A DNA stretch of 64,000 bases from Collybiopsis luxurians FD-317 M1 (GCA_000827265.1 KN834870.1:1-64000), one strand, 5' to 3'. Numbered from the stretch's first letter, positions 32,632 through 44,794 are shown. Translations and numbers: made by a program. The notes: generated by a model from the letters alone, not told the origin.

Positions 32632-34356
32632 ATGGCTTCCTCTGACTGCCCGAAGTGTGGATACTCCCCTGCTATCGATGTTCCGCGAATTCCTTTCCAT
32701 TCATCCCGCGTCAAAACTCTTCTCAGCACTAACCAAGGCCTCACGGAAGATGAAGAGCGTGATTTCAAAAGCTTTATTGCCAATGGGAGTTCGAAGCTAT
32801 CTCGGCTTGACGCTCGCATTGAATTGGTCAAAAATCTCCTCGAAGATCTCGAGAGTGCAAGGGCAGAGTTAGACCTGGCTTTGACGGAACGAAAGAAGAT
32901 ACTCCATCCCATGAGATCTATGCCTACCGATTTGTTGGTGGAGATCTTTAAGCATGGGTCGGGACTTTATGACGATCCGAAGGACCTGTTCCGCTCCAAT
33001 TGGCATTCGTTGGATATTACTTCTTCTCCTTGGGTGTATGGACATGTATGCCAGCGCTGGCAGGACATAAGCACTCGGTCACCGAAACTCTGGACACGGG
33101 TCAAGATCATACAACCGGAGAGGTTAAAGAAGGCAGCCAAACTTTCGCATAAAAAAAAGAAGGTGGTTGATGATGACCCTCGATCGTCTGTGTTATCGAG
33201 TTTTGTATTGCCTGCATTGTGTCTCTATCTAGGTCGATCCAGAACTCTTCCTCTCACTGTCTATTTCGACATAACATCGGGGTCCCCTCTTTCCAACAAC
33301 CTCATCCAAGAGCACTGGTATCAGGCCATTTCCGCGGTTACTCTTTCTCACTCTCGGCGCTGGGAATCGTTATCCCTGGGACCTGGTGAGAATCTTGCTT
33401 CGGCAATGTTCTCTAGCGATTCCTTCGAGTTGTTGAGAGACTTGACGTCTGAGGAGGATTCATCAGGGCTGACTGTCAGGAGCTTTACGGCCGCAACCCA
33501 GTTGACATCGTGGACAACGATCGGTGACCCTCTGTCAGGCTTGATCCGCACAAGCCTGTCCACGACATCCTTCAATCATATACAGGATTATTCGAGCAAC
33601 CGGACTTTGTATCATGAAGTTCTACGAATCGTCCAGCTACTTCCCAGCCTTCGTAGACTTTCAGTGCAGGACCTAAGAGGCCCGCTCGGGCTGTTCAGTT
33701 TTTCTAGTCCACTCCCTTCGCTCATTCATCTACCAAATCTGAGGGAGCTCCGAATCAAACAAACAACCACCTGGGTCGGGAACGGTCCTTCATTATTTCT
33801 CGATACTCTTGTTTGTTCATCTCTCCGATCTTTATCTGAAATAGCCAGTGGACTATCCGACTCTACCATCCGAGAATTTCAACAGCGCTCGGGTTTCACT
33901 CTCAAGTATTGGGAGCTCACCTTTCCTCCTATTTCCATGGTCGATGGTATCCTGGACACTACGGCCTTGGAAACGATTGTGGCGAGAGATACTTCCACAG
34001 AAATACAAAACCTCATTCTCTCCCAATTGACTGTGCCCGCTCAGAAAAGTGACTCGAATTCAGCGACCTCTTCTTTAGCTTCGTCAACTATTCCATGCCC
34101 CAAACTCCGCCGCCTCGAGCTTTATCTTCCTTCTTCGCATGGCCTTGCGCAATGGGATATCATGGAACAGGTATTCGAATGCATAGATTCCCGCATATTC
34201 GCTGCGCCTGCAGATTCTTCGAGTGAGAATAATCTCATAACACCACTCGAGGTGAGGCTAACAGCACCAGACGCTTATGCTATGGATATGCTCCGCCATC
34301 CAAGGTTGGAAGAACTTCGGACACTTGGTGTTCGAATGGAAATCGTAGGTGTCTGA
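32632..34356 (+). CDS. F-box-like / LRR-like protein, 574 aa, intronless paralog
   Basis: The ATG at 32632 gives MASSDCPKCGYSPAIDVP, parallel to the upstream gene. It has the same domain order: CPKCGY knuckle, charged coiled coil with ARAELDLALTERKKILHP, F-box with MPTDLLVEIFKHG and VYGHVCQRWQDISTRSPKLW, then Leu-rich segments. It differs by a Lys-rich insertion after the F-box (LSHKKKKVVDDDP) and a divergent central region, which indicates an old duplication or diversifying selection in the putative substrate-binding part. Same inferred SCF adaptor role. Confidence 0.88.
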   Translation: MASSDCPKCGYSPAIDVPRIPFHSSRVKTLLSTNQGLTEDEERDFKSFIANGSSKLSRLDARIELVKNLLEDLESARAELDLALTERKKILHPMRSMPTDLLVEIFKHGSGLYDDPKDLFRSNWHSLDITSSPWVYGHVCQRWQDISTRSPKLWTRVKIIQPERLKKAAKLSHKKKKVVDDDPRSSVLSSFVLPALCLYLGRSRTLPLTVYFDITSGSPLSNNLIQEHWYQAISAVTLSHSRRWESLSLGPGENLASAMFSSDSFELLRDLTSEEDSSGLTVRSFTAATQLTSWTTIGDPLSGLIRTSLSTTSFNHIQDYSSNRTLYHEVLRIVQLLPSLRRLSVQDLRGPLGLFSFSSPLPSLIHLPNLRELRIKQTTTWVGNGPSLFLDTLVCSSLRSLSEIASGLSDSTIREFQQRSGFTLKYWELTFPPISMVDGILDTTALETIVARDTSTEIQNLILSQLTVPAQKSDSNSATSSLASSTIPCPKLRRLELYLPSSHGLAQWDIMEQVFECIDSRIFAAPADSSSENNLITPLEVRLTAPDAYAMDMLRHPRLEELRTLGVRMEIVGV

Positions 34357-34888
34357 GTGATAAGTACAGATTACCATTGATTCTTGCACCAATTTGTACC
34401 AAGGAGCTTGTAAATACTTTTGATCTTTCATAAGAGATCTCATGGCCTATCCGATAGTGTCTGTTACATACGCAACTATGCGCAACTGAGGATTGTATAT
34501 CAACGTCAGAAATCCCGAGCGCTTAGATTTTCGGAAAATAGGCGCCAAAAACGCCTCTTACTCTTAACCGCCACTGCCACCTCAGTCGTCTGCATTCTGT
34601 AGCGCTCATTCAGCAAGAGAGGCTTTACACTAAACATCTTCAACATGATAAATTACTTACTATAGCGTTTGCGACCGTGCTTTCAACCATATCTTCACAG
34701 CACTACTTTTCACGGCGCTGTGCGTACAACTTTTCTAAAATGTTCTCAGCTTTACCTTTTCCTGGAATTTTGGCTCTACGAAAGATATCCTGATCTTATT
34801 TGATGCCGAACTGTCCAACTATAGTCTCAGTAAATTAGATTTCCAACCAAATATACTATATAAGTACATTCAAGGGGGAACGTAGGAA
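34357..34888. other. Convergent intergenic region
   Basis: It separates the 3' end of the plus-strand F-box gene from the 3' end of the minus-strand MTase-GT8 gene. AT-rich, no gene or repeat seen; it presumably holds both 3' UTRs. Confidence 0.55.
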
Positions 34889-36728
34889 TTAGACGGTAAG
34901 GTGACTTTCTTCAACCTTTTTTTTGAACTTTTGAATTGCTTCGCTAACTGCCACCTCCGTTGCTTCTAAACTTTTCCCCTCTCGATCTTTCCTATAGTTC
35001 CACGCTGTGCTTTCAGCGACTGCCCACCACTCAGCTTGAAATGGATGCCCAGGAGCCCCCAAGTACCCCCAAGGTTTTGCTGTAGGAGGCTGTACGTGTA
35101 CGCTGAGCACCTCTTCGACGGAAGGGTTTACTGGTCCAGTGAAGTGAACAATTGCTGGGTCCTCGGTATCCATAGCAGGATCCAAAAGACGAAGCATGTC
35201 TCTATCTGGAGACGGATATCTTGCGTAAGTTCCCATTCCCTGTGCGTTCCATTTCAGGCTCAAACGCGTCCACTTGTTCGCATAGAAACTGTTCAACACA
35301 TCCTGGTCGCGAAATTTGGAATCCTTCATCGTTCGGCTCAACCGCTTGAGGTCTCCACTTTGGGTGCGCATCTTCGCCACATCTATCAACAAGACTCCAG
35401 CATTGAAATACGGCTTCTTATCTAGTTGAGCGTGTCCCATTGGGTGTCCGACGTCAGGAGCTGCGGCGAGTGTCTCGCCTTGCAGATCTGTATTCCACAG
35501 AACCTCAATGCTCGATCGGATTAGAACGTCTCCGTCTAGGTACAGGATCCGCTCTACAGGAAGGATGCCCGCTAGGTCAAGCTTTGCCCAAAGTGGTCCT
35601 AGCTCCTGCCCTAGGCTGTCTTCAGGCAGCGAAATAAACATCATCGTCACGTCGTCCGTCCGAGAAGGAGAAATCAATTGCTTCAGTCGTTGATTATCCT
35701 GTTCCGATATCCCACAGTCGACAATGTAGAAGGTGATTCGTCCTGGTGTATTCTCTATGGTGCTGGAAATGACTACTGCAGCACCTATGGCGTATGCGGT
35801 ATCCACGACAAGAGCTATGTGGATGCCGTAGCCGAACGCCTTCTTCATTGTGCCTCCAGCATTAAGCATCTCGGAGTTCCTTTTGTCGACGAGGAAACCG
35901 ATTCTCATCTCACACGTCTTCTGCACTACGACCTGATAGTGTTCTGGCCCTGTGAGCCTCGTATACTCCGTTCGGTGCAGCTCCAGGAAGGCGTCCACTC
36001 CTCTCTTCGGATGATGTTTGCTCTCCTCAGGCTCCTTGTCCCAGTGATAGTCATCGAAGATAAATATCGCGTTTTTGCGAGCGAGACGCCAAGCAAGTTC
36101 CCCATCTAGAAAGGTGTCGTCGGCTTCGTGAGAACCGTCAACGTATACCCAGTCAAACCCGACTTTGGGCGGAGTAACATTTTGTTTCTCACTCCCCTTC
36201 GCCCCGTCCTTGAGGATCTCTTCCTCGAGAAGCTGCATCAGCGCTGGAACGCTGAATTGAGCGAGGACATGGAACTGTTTCCCCGTCAAACCCAAGTTGT
36301 GATTCAGCTTTCGATATCGTTCCTGTCCAGCTTGCGTGTGGAACAAATCGAAATGATCGATGCAGACTATTTCGGGACCTGTGGGCCATGTTATAAATCT
36401 TTAGTGCCCGATATCTTAAGCAAAAGTTGTGAATACTACCTCCATCGCACACTTGATCGGTTTCGATCACTTTCCCGTTGTTACCACCACCGTGGAGGTT
36501 CTGCAGAAGGAATACCGCAGACCTGTCCTCCCAAGATCCAATTTCTAGGATCCTAGGTTGAGGCGATACCACGAGTGGGAACAAGGCCTTCCAGCTCGGA
36601 ATGTTGTGCGAGAACCAGTCTTGGGTCTCAGTGAACTGGAACGCTTTTGAATTTGCATCGGACGTGAGGCAGTCGTTCGAGTTTATGGAAGCGGATGGTG
36701 GTTCAGGATGGACCGGCAATATCGACAT
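34889..36728 (-). CDS. Methyltransferase-24 / glycosyltransferase-8 fusion, 592 aa
   Basis: Exon 1 is 36728-36440 and exon 2 is 36378-34889, with a 61-nt intron (36379-36439). The sum is 1779 nt. The N-terminal ~200 residues form a class I SAM-dependent methyltransferase of the Methyltransf_24 type: ILEIGSWEDRSAVFLLQNL (motif I), IVCIDHFD, VYVDGSHEADDTFLDGELAW and FIFDDYHWD. From about residue 255 a GT8 domain follows: ILYLDGDVLIRSS with the metal-binding DxD, PYFNAGVLLIDVAKM, DQDVLNSFYANKW and a terminal IVHFTGP. GT8 enzymes transfer sugar from UDP- or other nucleotide donors with retention. The most economical reading is a bifunctional enzyme that transfers and O-methylates a sugar. No signal peptide, so probably cytosolic. 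Acceptor unknown. Divergent from the 37735 gene. Confidence 0.88.
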
Positions 36729-37734
36729 GATAACACAGTTGAACAAAAAAAAAAGTTCACGAAAGCGAAGGAGGGATGCAGTCAAAACTTGCGGGGGATC
36801 CTGATTGCAGAAGGTCTGACTATTTCTGCTAGGAACCCGTCCTCATACTCTTATCTCAGGCGCTTTGGGTGAGAGTCTGAACGTACGTGCTGGAAGTCTC
36901 GAACGTGTCGAATTAGCTCAAGGTTTGATATTTGGTTACCGCTGCGCTTTACTTTGCTTGACGTTCCTTCAGTTATTTTGTCACTTATGATGATCCATCC
37001 TCCTTTCGATGACGCCCTGCTTTCTTTGATGACCACAGACAGCCCCAAGCTATTTCACTAGCCGCTCATCGCAAGATATAGGCTTGTCGCGGTATGTGGA
37101 TTTAATAGCTCAATAGCTCCATCTAGGCCTTCTCAAAAGAATGTTCTTCAAAATTGCCTTGCTTCCCTCCAGGACTGTGCTCGATCTATATAGCTTTTAA
37201 CAGATACGCAGCAAGAATCTCCTCATGCATGCGACTTACCTTGCTGTTTGTAGACTAGCTATGTGCACCCCGTCGTCATACTGCACGTCCTGTGGGATAG
37301 AAGTTCGTGTAGCTTATTCTTAATCGGACGAACTGCGGCTCACATTGCCTTATTTCTGGTTCACATTCAGTAAAGCGTTAATTTGTTCAATTAAGAGATA
37401 CTTCAGCTGTAGAAAATAGAGCTCATGCACAGTATCATGGCGCCTAATTGAAGCTTAGAAGAGTGGCTCAGATGTTCCTAGATGCAACACCGCATGCTGC
37501 GGCAACAATCTAGTTGGTTGGATGGAAGCTTGGAAAAATTTTTTCATTGGTGTGTTATTCCTGATTCTGCGCCGTAAAGTTTATCCTGCGGTGGTAGAAC
37601 GTACTCTTTCCTCTTCAAGAATCTTATTCAGGCGCTCAGAGGGTCATGCTGGCCTTGCCAGTTTCGAGTATAAAATCCTGCTACATTCTTGCTAGAATTA
37701 CACTGAACACGTCGTAAATTCCCTGTTCATAAGA
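36729..37734. other. Divergent promoter region between two sugar-enzyme genes
   Basis: This 1-kb space separates the start codons of the MTase-GT8 gene (minus) and the epimerase-GT gene (plus). A TATA box for the latter is listed below. I see no gene; a frame at 36851-37048 is short and domain-free. Confidence 0.55.
37669..37675 (+). promoter_or_regulatory. TATA box for the epimerase-GT fusion gene
   Basis: TATAAAA lies 66 bp before the ATG at 37735. This leaves room for a 5' UTR of about 35 nt and supports that ATG as the start. Confidence 0.6.
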
Positions 37735-40700
37735 ATGTCTCCTGCCCTTGACCACTCTTCTGAGCTCATCGTTATAACTGGAGGCCATGGTTTTATCGTA
37801 AGTATTCCGAAAGGTAGTCACTATCGCTCTCATTGTCCGTATGCTGTCTAGGGCTCGCACGTTGCCCGCCATCTTTACGAAACAAATGCTGGTCGTATAC
37901 GTATTATGGATATTCAAACCAGCAGTGACAAAGCTGCCTGTCATGAAATCGTCACTGGTAACCTTTGCGACATCGATATTTGTCGCAAGGCAGTTCGCAA
38001 TGCTGACATAGTCCTTCATTTTGCCGCAAACATGGGTGGTATGGGTACGATCCACGAGAAGAATGACTCTATCATTTATCTAGAAAATCATACGATGACG
38101 GCGAATCTTCTCCAGGCAAGTGTTGAGGCGGGAGTCAAGAAATTTCTCTTTGCATCCTCGGCTTGCGTGTATTCAAGCTCAATACAAATGGATATGACGA
38201 AAGATGTATTTCTTAAAGAGGACAACATCTATCCTGTCGATCCTCAAGGATTGTATGGACTTGAGAAGCTGCATTCGGAGTTCCTCATCCTGCAGGCCTC
38301 GAAGAAGCTAGACGTCCGCATCGCTCGATTTCACAATATTTACGGGCCCGGTGGTGCGTTTGATAATGGTCGAGAAAAGGCTCCAGCTGCTCTTTTGCGA
38401 AAAGCTATAGCTCGTCGATATGCTACTGATGCCGGTGATAGCTTAGGGCCCTTTGAAATATGGGGTAATGGAGAACAGCGTCGGTCTTTCCTATATATCG
38501 ATGATGCAGTTTCAGCTATCGTCAAACTCCTCGAATCGAATCATTCTCGACCAGTAAACATTGGCTCTGATGCTTCCGTCACAATCAAAGAGTTGGCCGA
38601 CATAGCTCTTCGATTTGCCTCCTTCAATCCTGCCGATGTGCCGTTTGATTTGGATAGAAGCAAACCTATTGGCGTCGCGTCACGCAACTCAAATAATGAA
38701 CTGGCAAAATGCAGCTTGGATTGGGCTCCTACAACGTCGCTAGAGGATGGGATGAAACTTACCGGGTGGTGGATCCGGGAAAAACTGGATTCCATGCTCC
38801 AACGAACCGAGCCGCATTTAAGGTTCGATTTGTTGAAGCGCAAGCAGCAAAGCCAGGTCATCGATCTGGCCTCAGAGTCGCTTGTATTTGCAATCTTGCT
38901 TCCTATCACTTCTCGTGGTACCGATTTACCCAATCAGTGTCTTGACCAACTTCAAAATTTCGCAGAATCTTTAGGACGTACAACCTGGAGAGATAGGCAC
39001 GTTATGGGAGGAACTCAGTATCGTGTCAAGGTCTACTTAGCTATCGACCAAGATGATGTTTTCCTCACCGAGGGAAATAAAGCCCAGAATGTTTTGATGG
39101 ATGCAGGTGTCGTGGTTGCTCGCACGCTTATATGCACTCATCCTCGCGGTCATGTTTGTAAACTTTGGCGCGACTGTGCTAGAGCTGCTTGGGAGGACAA
39201 GAGCGACTTCATGGTTCTTATGGGGGACGATGTGCTCCTCAAGGATGAAGGATGGATGAGGGATATCCATAAGGAGTTTCTGAATTTCTCTAGAAATGGC
39301 CTACCTTTTGGATTCGGATGTGTCGCGTTCACCGATACCAGTTTTCCAGGAATGCCAACTTTCCCCGTTATTCATCGTACGCATATGGAAATTTTTAATG
39401 GCGAAGTCATTCCATCTATCTTCATCAACCAAGACGGCGATCCATTCCTTTTCCAACTCTACCGCAGATGGGGTTGCTCCAGCATGATTGCGAGCAGGCT
39501 CTCCAATGAAGTTGGAGGAGAAACAACTGCACGTTACAACAAGGAACATGCCCAGGACTGGACTTTCGAAACTCTGGATCGTGCAGTATCTACGGCGGAA
39601 CATTGGCTTCAAGTTCGGGGCGGGCTCAACGGCAACGCAGTGCCACCGAAGCTTCTCACTTTGGACATTGTTATACCTTGCTATCGAGTCGATCTGAAAA
39701 TTCTTGACACTATCCTGGAGCTTAAAACCACCAACTCCTGCAGCACAATGTTTATTATCATCATAGATGACCCACATTCTCCCAACATTGCCACTCTAAA
39801 CCAGCGATACGCCCATCGGCCTGATATCCGCATTCGTGTTAATCCAGTTAATTCTGGTGCGTCATTCTCCCGTAACCGGGGGATACAGGAATCTGCAGCG
39901 GACTGGATTCATTTTCTGGATGATGATATTGTACCATCTCCGGACCTTCTCCGCCAGGCTGAACGAGTAATACGCAAGAATCCGAATGCCGCTGGTTTGG
40001 TCGGAAAGACACTCTTCCCTGTTGCCGACTCCATCTTCACCACGGCTTTACATCTCTCTGGAGTCACGTATTTTTGGGATATCGCTTCAAAAATTGACAC
40101 CGATATTCCATGGGGAGTAACCGCTAATCTTATCGCCCGCCGAAATGTCCGCGATGGTGTTATTTTTGACCTAATATTTCCCAAGACTGGCGGAGGAGAA
40201 GACATCGATTTTTGCCGAAGGAAGCGCTCGTATTCAGTCCAGCACGGCGGGGAGGGGTTTATGGCAGCGCCGGAAGTCTTAGTCACGCACCCTTGGTGGA
40301 AAAATGGGGAGAGATCTTATTGGAGGTTCTATATGTGGTCGGTAGGGGATGGAGCTTTGGTTAAGTTGTATCCGGAGAACTGCTATCGCGTTTGGGTCCC
40401 CAACAGTGCAGAAGCGATGTTATCATGGGTATGCATTGGTCTGGTTTCGACGTTCATTAAAGGCGAGTGCGCTTGGTTTGCACTTCGAGGTTTCCTCTTT
40501 ACGATACTGGCAAATGCTCTGCATGATTGCTATCGACATCTTCTTCGAAACGCTGATCGATGTCAGGGTATCAATTCCAGCGTCAAAAGGCTTTCTTGGA
40601 TCATTGCTGTTATCGAGAGTTCAATCATTCGGATGATTAGCGAAATGGGGAGACTCCGAGGCATGCTTGGAAGGAAAGAGTTTAATCACCTTGGTCGTAG

Positions 40701-40818
40701 GTTTGATTGGTTCACTGGACGTTGGGGAGATGGCCCTAGGAAGGAGGAAGTAAAGAACGGAAATGAACGTTTTGTGTTGATGATAGCGATAATGCTTATT
40801 AGCATGCTTTATATGTAG
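37735..40818 (+). CDS. GME-like epimerase / glycosyltransferase / GT2 trifunctional fusion, 1009 aa
   Basis: Exon 1 is 37735-37797 and exon 2 is 37852-40818, with a 54-nt intron. The sum is 3030 nt. The splice reconstructs ITGGHGFIGSH, the NAD-binding Gly motif. The first ~330 residues are an extended SDR epimerase close to GDP-mannose 3,5-epimerase: HFAANMGGMGTI, SSACVYSS and YGLEKLHSE (catalytic Tyr-x3-Lys). Residues ~340-630 look like a GT-A glycosyltransferase, with FAILLPITSRG, YLAIDQDDVF and MVLMGDDVLLKDEGW. Residues ~640-880 are a GT2 domain with LDIVIPCYRVD, NSGASFSRNRGI, IHFLDDDIVP and GGGEDIDF. The C-terminus has two or three hydrophobic stretches (LSWVCIGLVSTF, and FVLMIAIMLISMLYM at the end) that may anchor it in a membrane. 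Inferred role: make an activated sugar and transfer it, with the divergent MTase-GT8 neighbour in the same pathway. Confidence 0.87.
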
Positions 40819-42253
40819 TTAATTACAACCGTTGGGTATCTTTTTGACCGATTTCTGATATTGTCATATCCATATGACCTTGACCTTCAATCTGTCTTCA
40901 ACACCGAATCATTGGAAATCGCCACTTTTCTGGGACAAACTTGAGTGTGCCGGAAGTGCCAATTATAATACCACTCAGCGACAACATGAGAGCACCTTGT
41001 TTTAAGAAATACCTGAAAATACATGATCATCCAATCTCCGGAGTGTGAAAAACTGCAGCGGAGATACAACACACGCAGCTCTAGAAGCAGCGATCAGAGA
41101 GGTATGTCAGAAGCTGTGAAAGTTGCAGGGGTACATCTATATGTGCTCAAAGACCACACAGGTCGAGATTTGGACAAGGGAAAGAGCACTGTGTTGTGAC
41201 TAGAAATGCGATAGGATAATCGTTCACCAACATGAGCAGATCCCGGTCAATTTAGGTACCTGAAATAGACTAGCCAAGCCTATACAAAAATAAAAAGTTG
41301 TCATGGAGTGCAGATAAAATTTCGCTGGGGCCTAGAATAGATTTCTCTTTACTTTTCTTGATCTTCATCTGAGATGAACGTAGGCTCAATATTATCATGG
41401 ATTACAAAGCTGAAGATTGCTGCGAGTATTTTGGTTCTAGGAGCAAAGAACGGCGACTCCTGGATTTGGACAATGAACATCTAGGCTCATTTCGTCGTAA
41501 CAGTGTGTAATACCATCATTTTAGTGCTTCTGAGGTTTCGGCAACATGCAGGTGTATAAGTGTTCTAATATCAATGCCGAAGACTGAATTCGGGACCTTA
41601 CCTCTTCTAGAAAGCAATTAGTTACAAAAATCTTCAACTGGCCTTGTTACTTTATATATCACACCCTTCAACCCTGACATACTGAACTGTGCCGTTGGAA
41701 TAGGTGGAAAACAATGAAAACAATTTCAAACTGACTGACTACGCTACAAATGGTTACTCAGGTAGGAGTCCAACTAAAACCGCACGTCACCGGACTAAAA
41801 GCTAGTGGCACTCAGACTGGATGTGGTCAAATTTTTAAGTTTTCTTCTAACCAATAGAATATGCGAGATGTGTTACAGAGTCTCCATTCACCTTGTCTGC
41901 ATTATAACTAGCAATAGTGGCTTTAGAAGGAAACTTAAAAATTCATCCACACGCAACCGAGCTGCAACGCGGCCAATTGCTCAATAACATTTTCGGTAAT
42001 TAGTAACAACAAGTGCTAGATTGAATGCAAACAAAGCTCATTGTAATAGCGCGAGACTCCAAATTCACACAAGAATATCTCCAGCCCTTTACCCCCTTCC
42101 ATTCGCGAATTTGGACATATTACAGTCGAATATAGTAAAATTCTCATGTGGGGTACGGCTTTGGCTTCCCCCAGCCGTATTCCGTATGAAGTTTTCAACA
42201 GTAGTATCCTATAAAAATGCCTGTCCACTGCAAGTCCTGCTCCCCAAGTCACC
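40819..42253. other. Intergenic stretch, no supported gene
   Basis: It contains the 3' flank of the fusion gene and the GH16 promoter. Open frames are short and domain-free. No repeats seen. Confidence 0.5.
42210..42217 (+). promoter_or_regulatory. TATA box for the GH16 gene
   Basis: TATAAAAA lies 44 bp before the ATG at 42254, which fits a very short 5' UTR. Confidence 0.6.
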
Positions 42254-43894
42254 ATGACTCCCTCTTCTACTTGGTCCAAGTTGATCTTTGGTTTCTCATG
42301 TGCATCAACTGTACTTGCTGCATCGTATAGGGTGCAAGACACCTACATCGGTCACTCCTTTTTAGACGGTTTCACGTTTCAGAACATTGCGGATCCGACC
42401 CATGGCAGAGTGTAAGCTGCTACTTCAGTTGCATTATATGATCGCTTACCACATGACTACATAGCAACTACGTCGACGCAGGCACAGCAGCGAGAGAGAA
42501 CCTTACCTTTGCCTCCTCAACAAATTTCATCGCTCGCTCTGATTTCACGACGGTTTTGAACCCTAGTGGTCCCGGAAGAAACTCTGTTAGGCTAATGTCT
42601 AAGAAGCAATACAGAATCGGTACGGTTTTGATGTATGTGTCCTCTGCTGGTCATTGTGAACGGAATCGGAGTCTGAACCTTCTCACAGTGCAAATCTCCA
42701 CCACATGCCGGAGGGTTGCGGGTAAGACGACGTTGTCTTTTCATCAATATTGCTACTGACTCCGAATAGTACATGGCCTGGTAGAGATTCCATCTCTTTG
42801 CGATGATTTGTGCTCATTACGTGTAGCCTTTTGGACTGTAGGAGATAACTGGCCAAATAATGTGAGAAAAGTACTTTCTTGATTGAGGTTGTGAATCTCA
42901 TCTCCTTGCTGCAGGGAGAAATTGACATCTTAGGTTCAGTATCTTACATGCCGTATATTACTGTTCTGGCGCTTACAAAATCGCACTGAAGAGGGTGTTA
43001 ATAATGTTGGCAACAACCAAGGGTGAGAAGGCTGGCCATCGTATTGTAATGTATTTATTAATATGTTGGCTCAGCACACTACACACGTCTCCAGGTTGTA
43101 CAATGCCCGGCTCTCGTAGCCAGACAGGAACCGCGCTTCAGAATGACTGTAACGTTTGGATTAACAGCAATACCGGCTGTGGCGTATCCTTCGGCTCCCG
43201 TAGCTTTGGCCCCTCGTTCAATGCCAACGGCGGTGGATGGTACGTAAGAGTTGCCCGACCTTTGCCCTCCCGGCGCTGATAGAAGAAGGTACGCAATGGA
43301 GCTCACAGCGAATTTCGTGAAGATATGGTTTTGGGCTCGTGGTACATCCGTTCCCTCCGACGTCAGTGGAGGTAGCGCTACGATCAACACGAACAACTGG
43401 GTAGGTGAATTAACGAGCTATCTCAACCTGATTCTGAATACTCTTTCACAGGGAACCCCCGTAGCGTATTTCCCTAACACATCTTGCAACATAAATTCAC
43501 ATTTTGGACCTCAAAATATTATAATCAATCGTAAGTGTAGTCAAATCCTTCGTTAACTTCCAACATTCATTTGTTGTCCCAAATCAGTTACATTCTGTAA
43601 GTAAATTGCCTTCTTGGCCATTCAGGCTCTCTAATCCCTTTGCATTGGCAGGTGGAGATTGGGCCGGCTCAGTCTATGGTTCTAACAACTGTCCATCGAC
43701 ATGCAACGGTGAGTGAATCGTATTTTTTAATCTTGAGGATCTCAAAGTTTGCTCTAGATTTTGTCAACAACAATCCAGGCGCCTTTCAGAATGCCTACTT
43801 TGATTTTCTCTCTCTTAGGGCTTATGCAGTTGAAAACCCCATATGGGATATGGCTGAGGGAAGCCAGAACCCTATGAGTCCACATGCCATCTGA
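42254..43894 (+). CDS. Secreted GH16 endo-beta-1,3(4)-glucanase (laminarinase type), 13 exons, 337 aa
   Basis: Exons: 42254-42411, 42465-42632, 42689-42721, 42770-42780, 42827-42861, 42915-42933, 42992-43022, 43075-43239, 43289-43400, 43452-43530, 43588-43596, 43652-43708 and 43758-43894. They sum to 1014 nt. A signal peptide (SKLIFGFSCASTVLAA) is followed by HSFLDGFTFQNIADPTHGRV and NYVDAGTAARENLTF. The catalytic GEIDILEGVN has the GH16 signature ExDxxE; the codon of its second Glu is split by an intron. TLHTSPGCTMPGS, NTGCGVSFGS, VKIWFWARG and FPNTSCNINSHFGP are all typical of fungal GH16 laminarinases. Exons of 11 nt and 9 nt are needed to keep the frame and restore GTWP and LTFCGDWAG. Such enzymes hydrolyse beta-glucan in cell walls, in morphogenesis or nutrition. 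Confidence 0.9.
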
Positions 43895-44794
43895 GATATC
43901 TAGCTGTACTTGATTGTTACTCCAGCTACTTATGAAATGCGATTGGGTAAATTATATGCTCCTTGAGACCTGAATAGCTTCGAAGTTTAAGAGCTGTCGA
44001 GCGAATCATGACTACTGAGGACGTAGGACTGCCAGCACACGATTTTTTCCCCTCCTACTAACTGCCTATGGAAGTATTCTATCCTTCAGGGGTTCCATAA
44101 TTACGTGCAAAAGTGGGCCATCGTGCGTGTGGCAGGTACGAGTCCGGAAGGATGAAAATTATGAATCAAGAAACAAAGGAAAGGTTCGAAGATAAATGTT
44201 GACTAAAAGGGATGGGAAAAAACTTTTGAGAATTGAGAAATAAGCGCTATTGACCATCTAGACTCGGTTACTAAAACGGGACTGGCACTAATGCAGCATA
44301 CTTAAGCGTATAAGCTCCCATGAAAGACCGGCCTTAAGGTCGAGTTTCCTCCGTTTCACGCGGTACTCGTAATATGGTCAAGTCCTTCTGGTATTCAACC
44401 ACAAGAACTCTCTTCACGATCGATAAGCTGCAGTGGGCCTATACGTAGTCGGCAAAGTTTTTCAATTCCCTTTACCGTTTCGAGTCATGGACATCCGCAA
44501 ATTGTACGCGTTTCTTGCACCGTATACGGTATGACGCTAAGCGGGCTACAGGTGTGTTAAGTGCCTTGTACTTGGTCCAATATAGATACACAAGCCTTTT
44601 GCTTCGCCATGTGACACTCGTCTGTGTCCTGTAATAGTAAGGAGGGACGTTCAGCGTCTCCGACCTAGGGAGGACCTTCGTCGCAGACCCTGCAAGGCCC
44701 GGATCATCATTGGACACGTGTAAAACGGTCTAGTTCGAGCCACACGAACGTGCTGCCCAAGACGTGAGAGAGAGTATAGGAATACGGGATTTGC
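43895..44794. other. Intergenic stretch downstream of GH16
   Basis: No supported gene. A small minus-strand frame at 44472-44717 has no domain. Confidence 0.45.
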
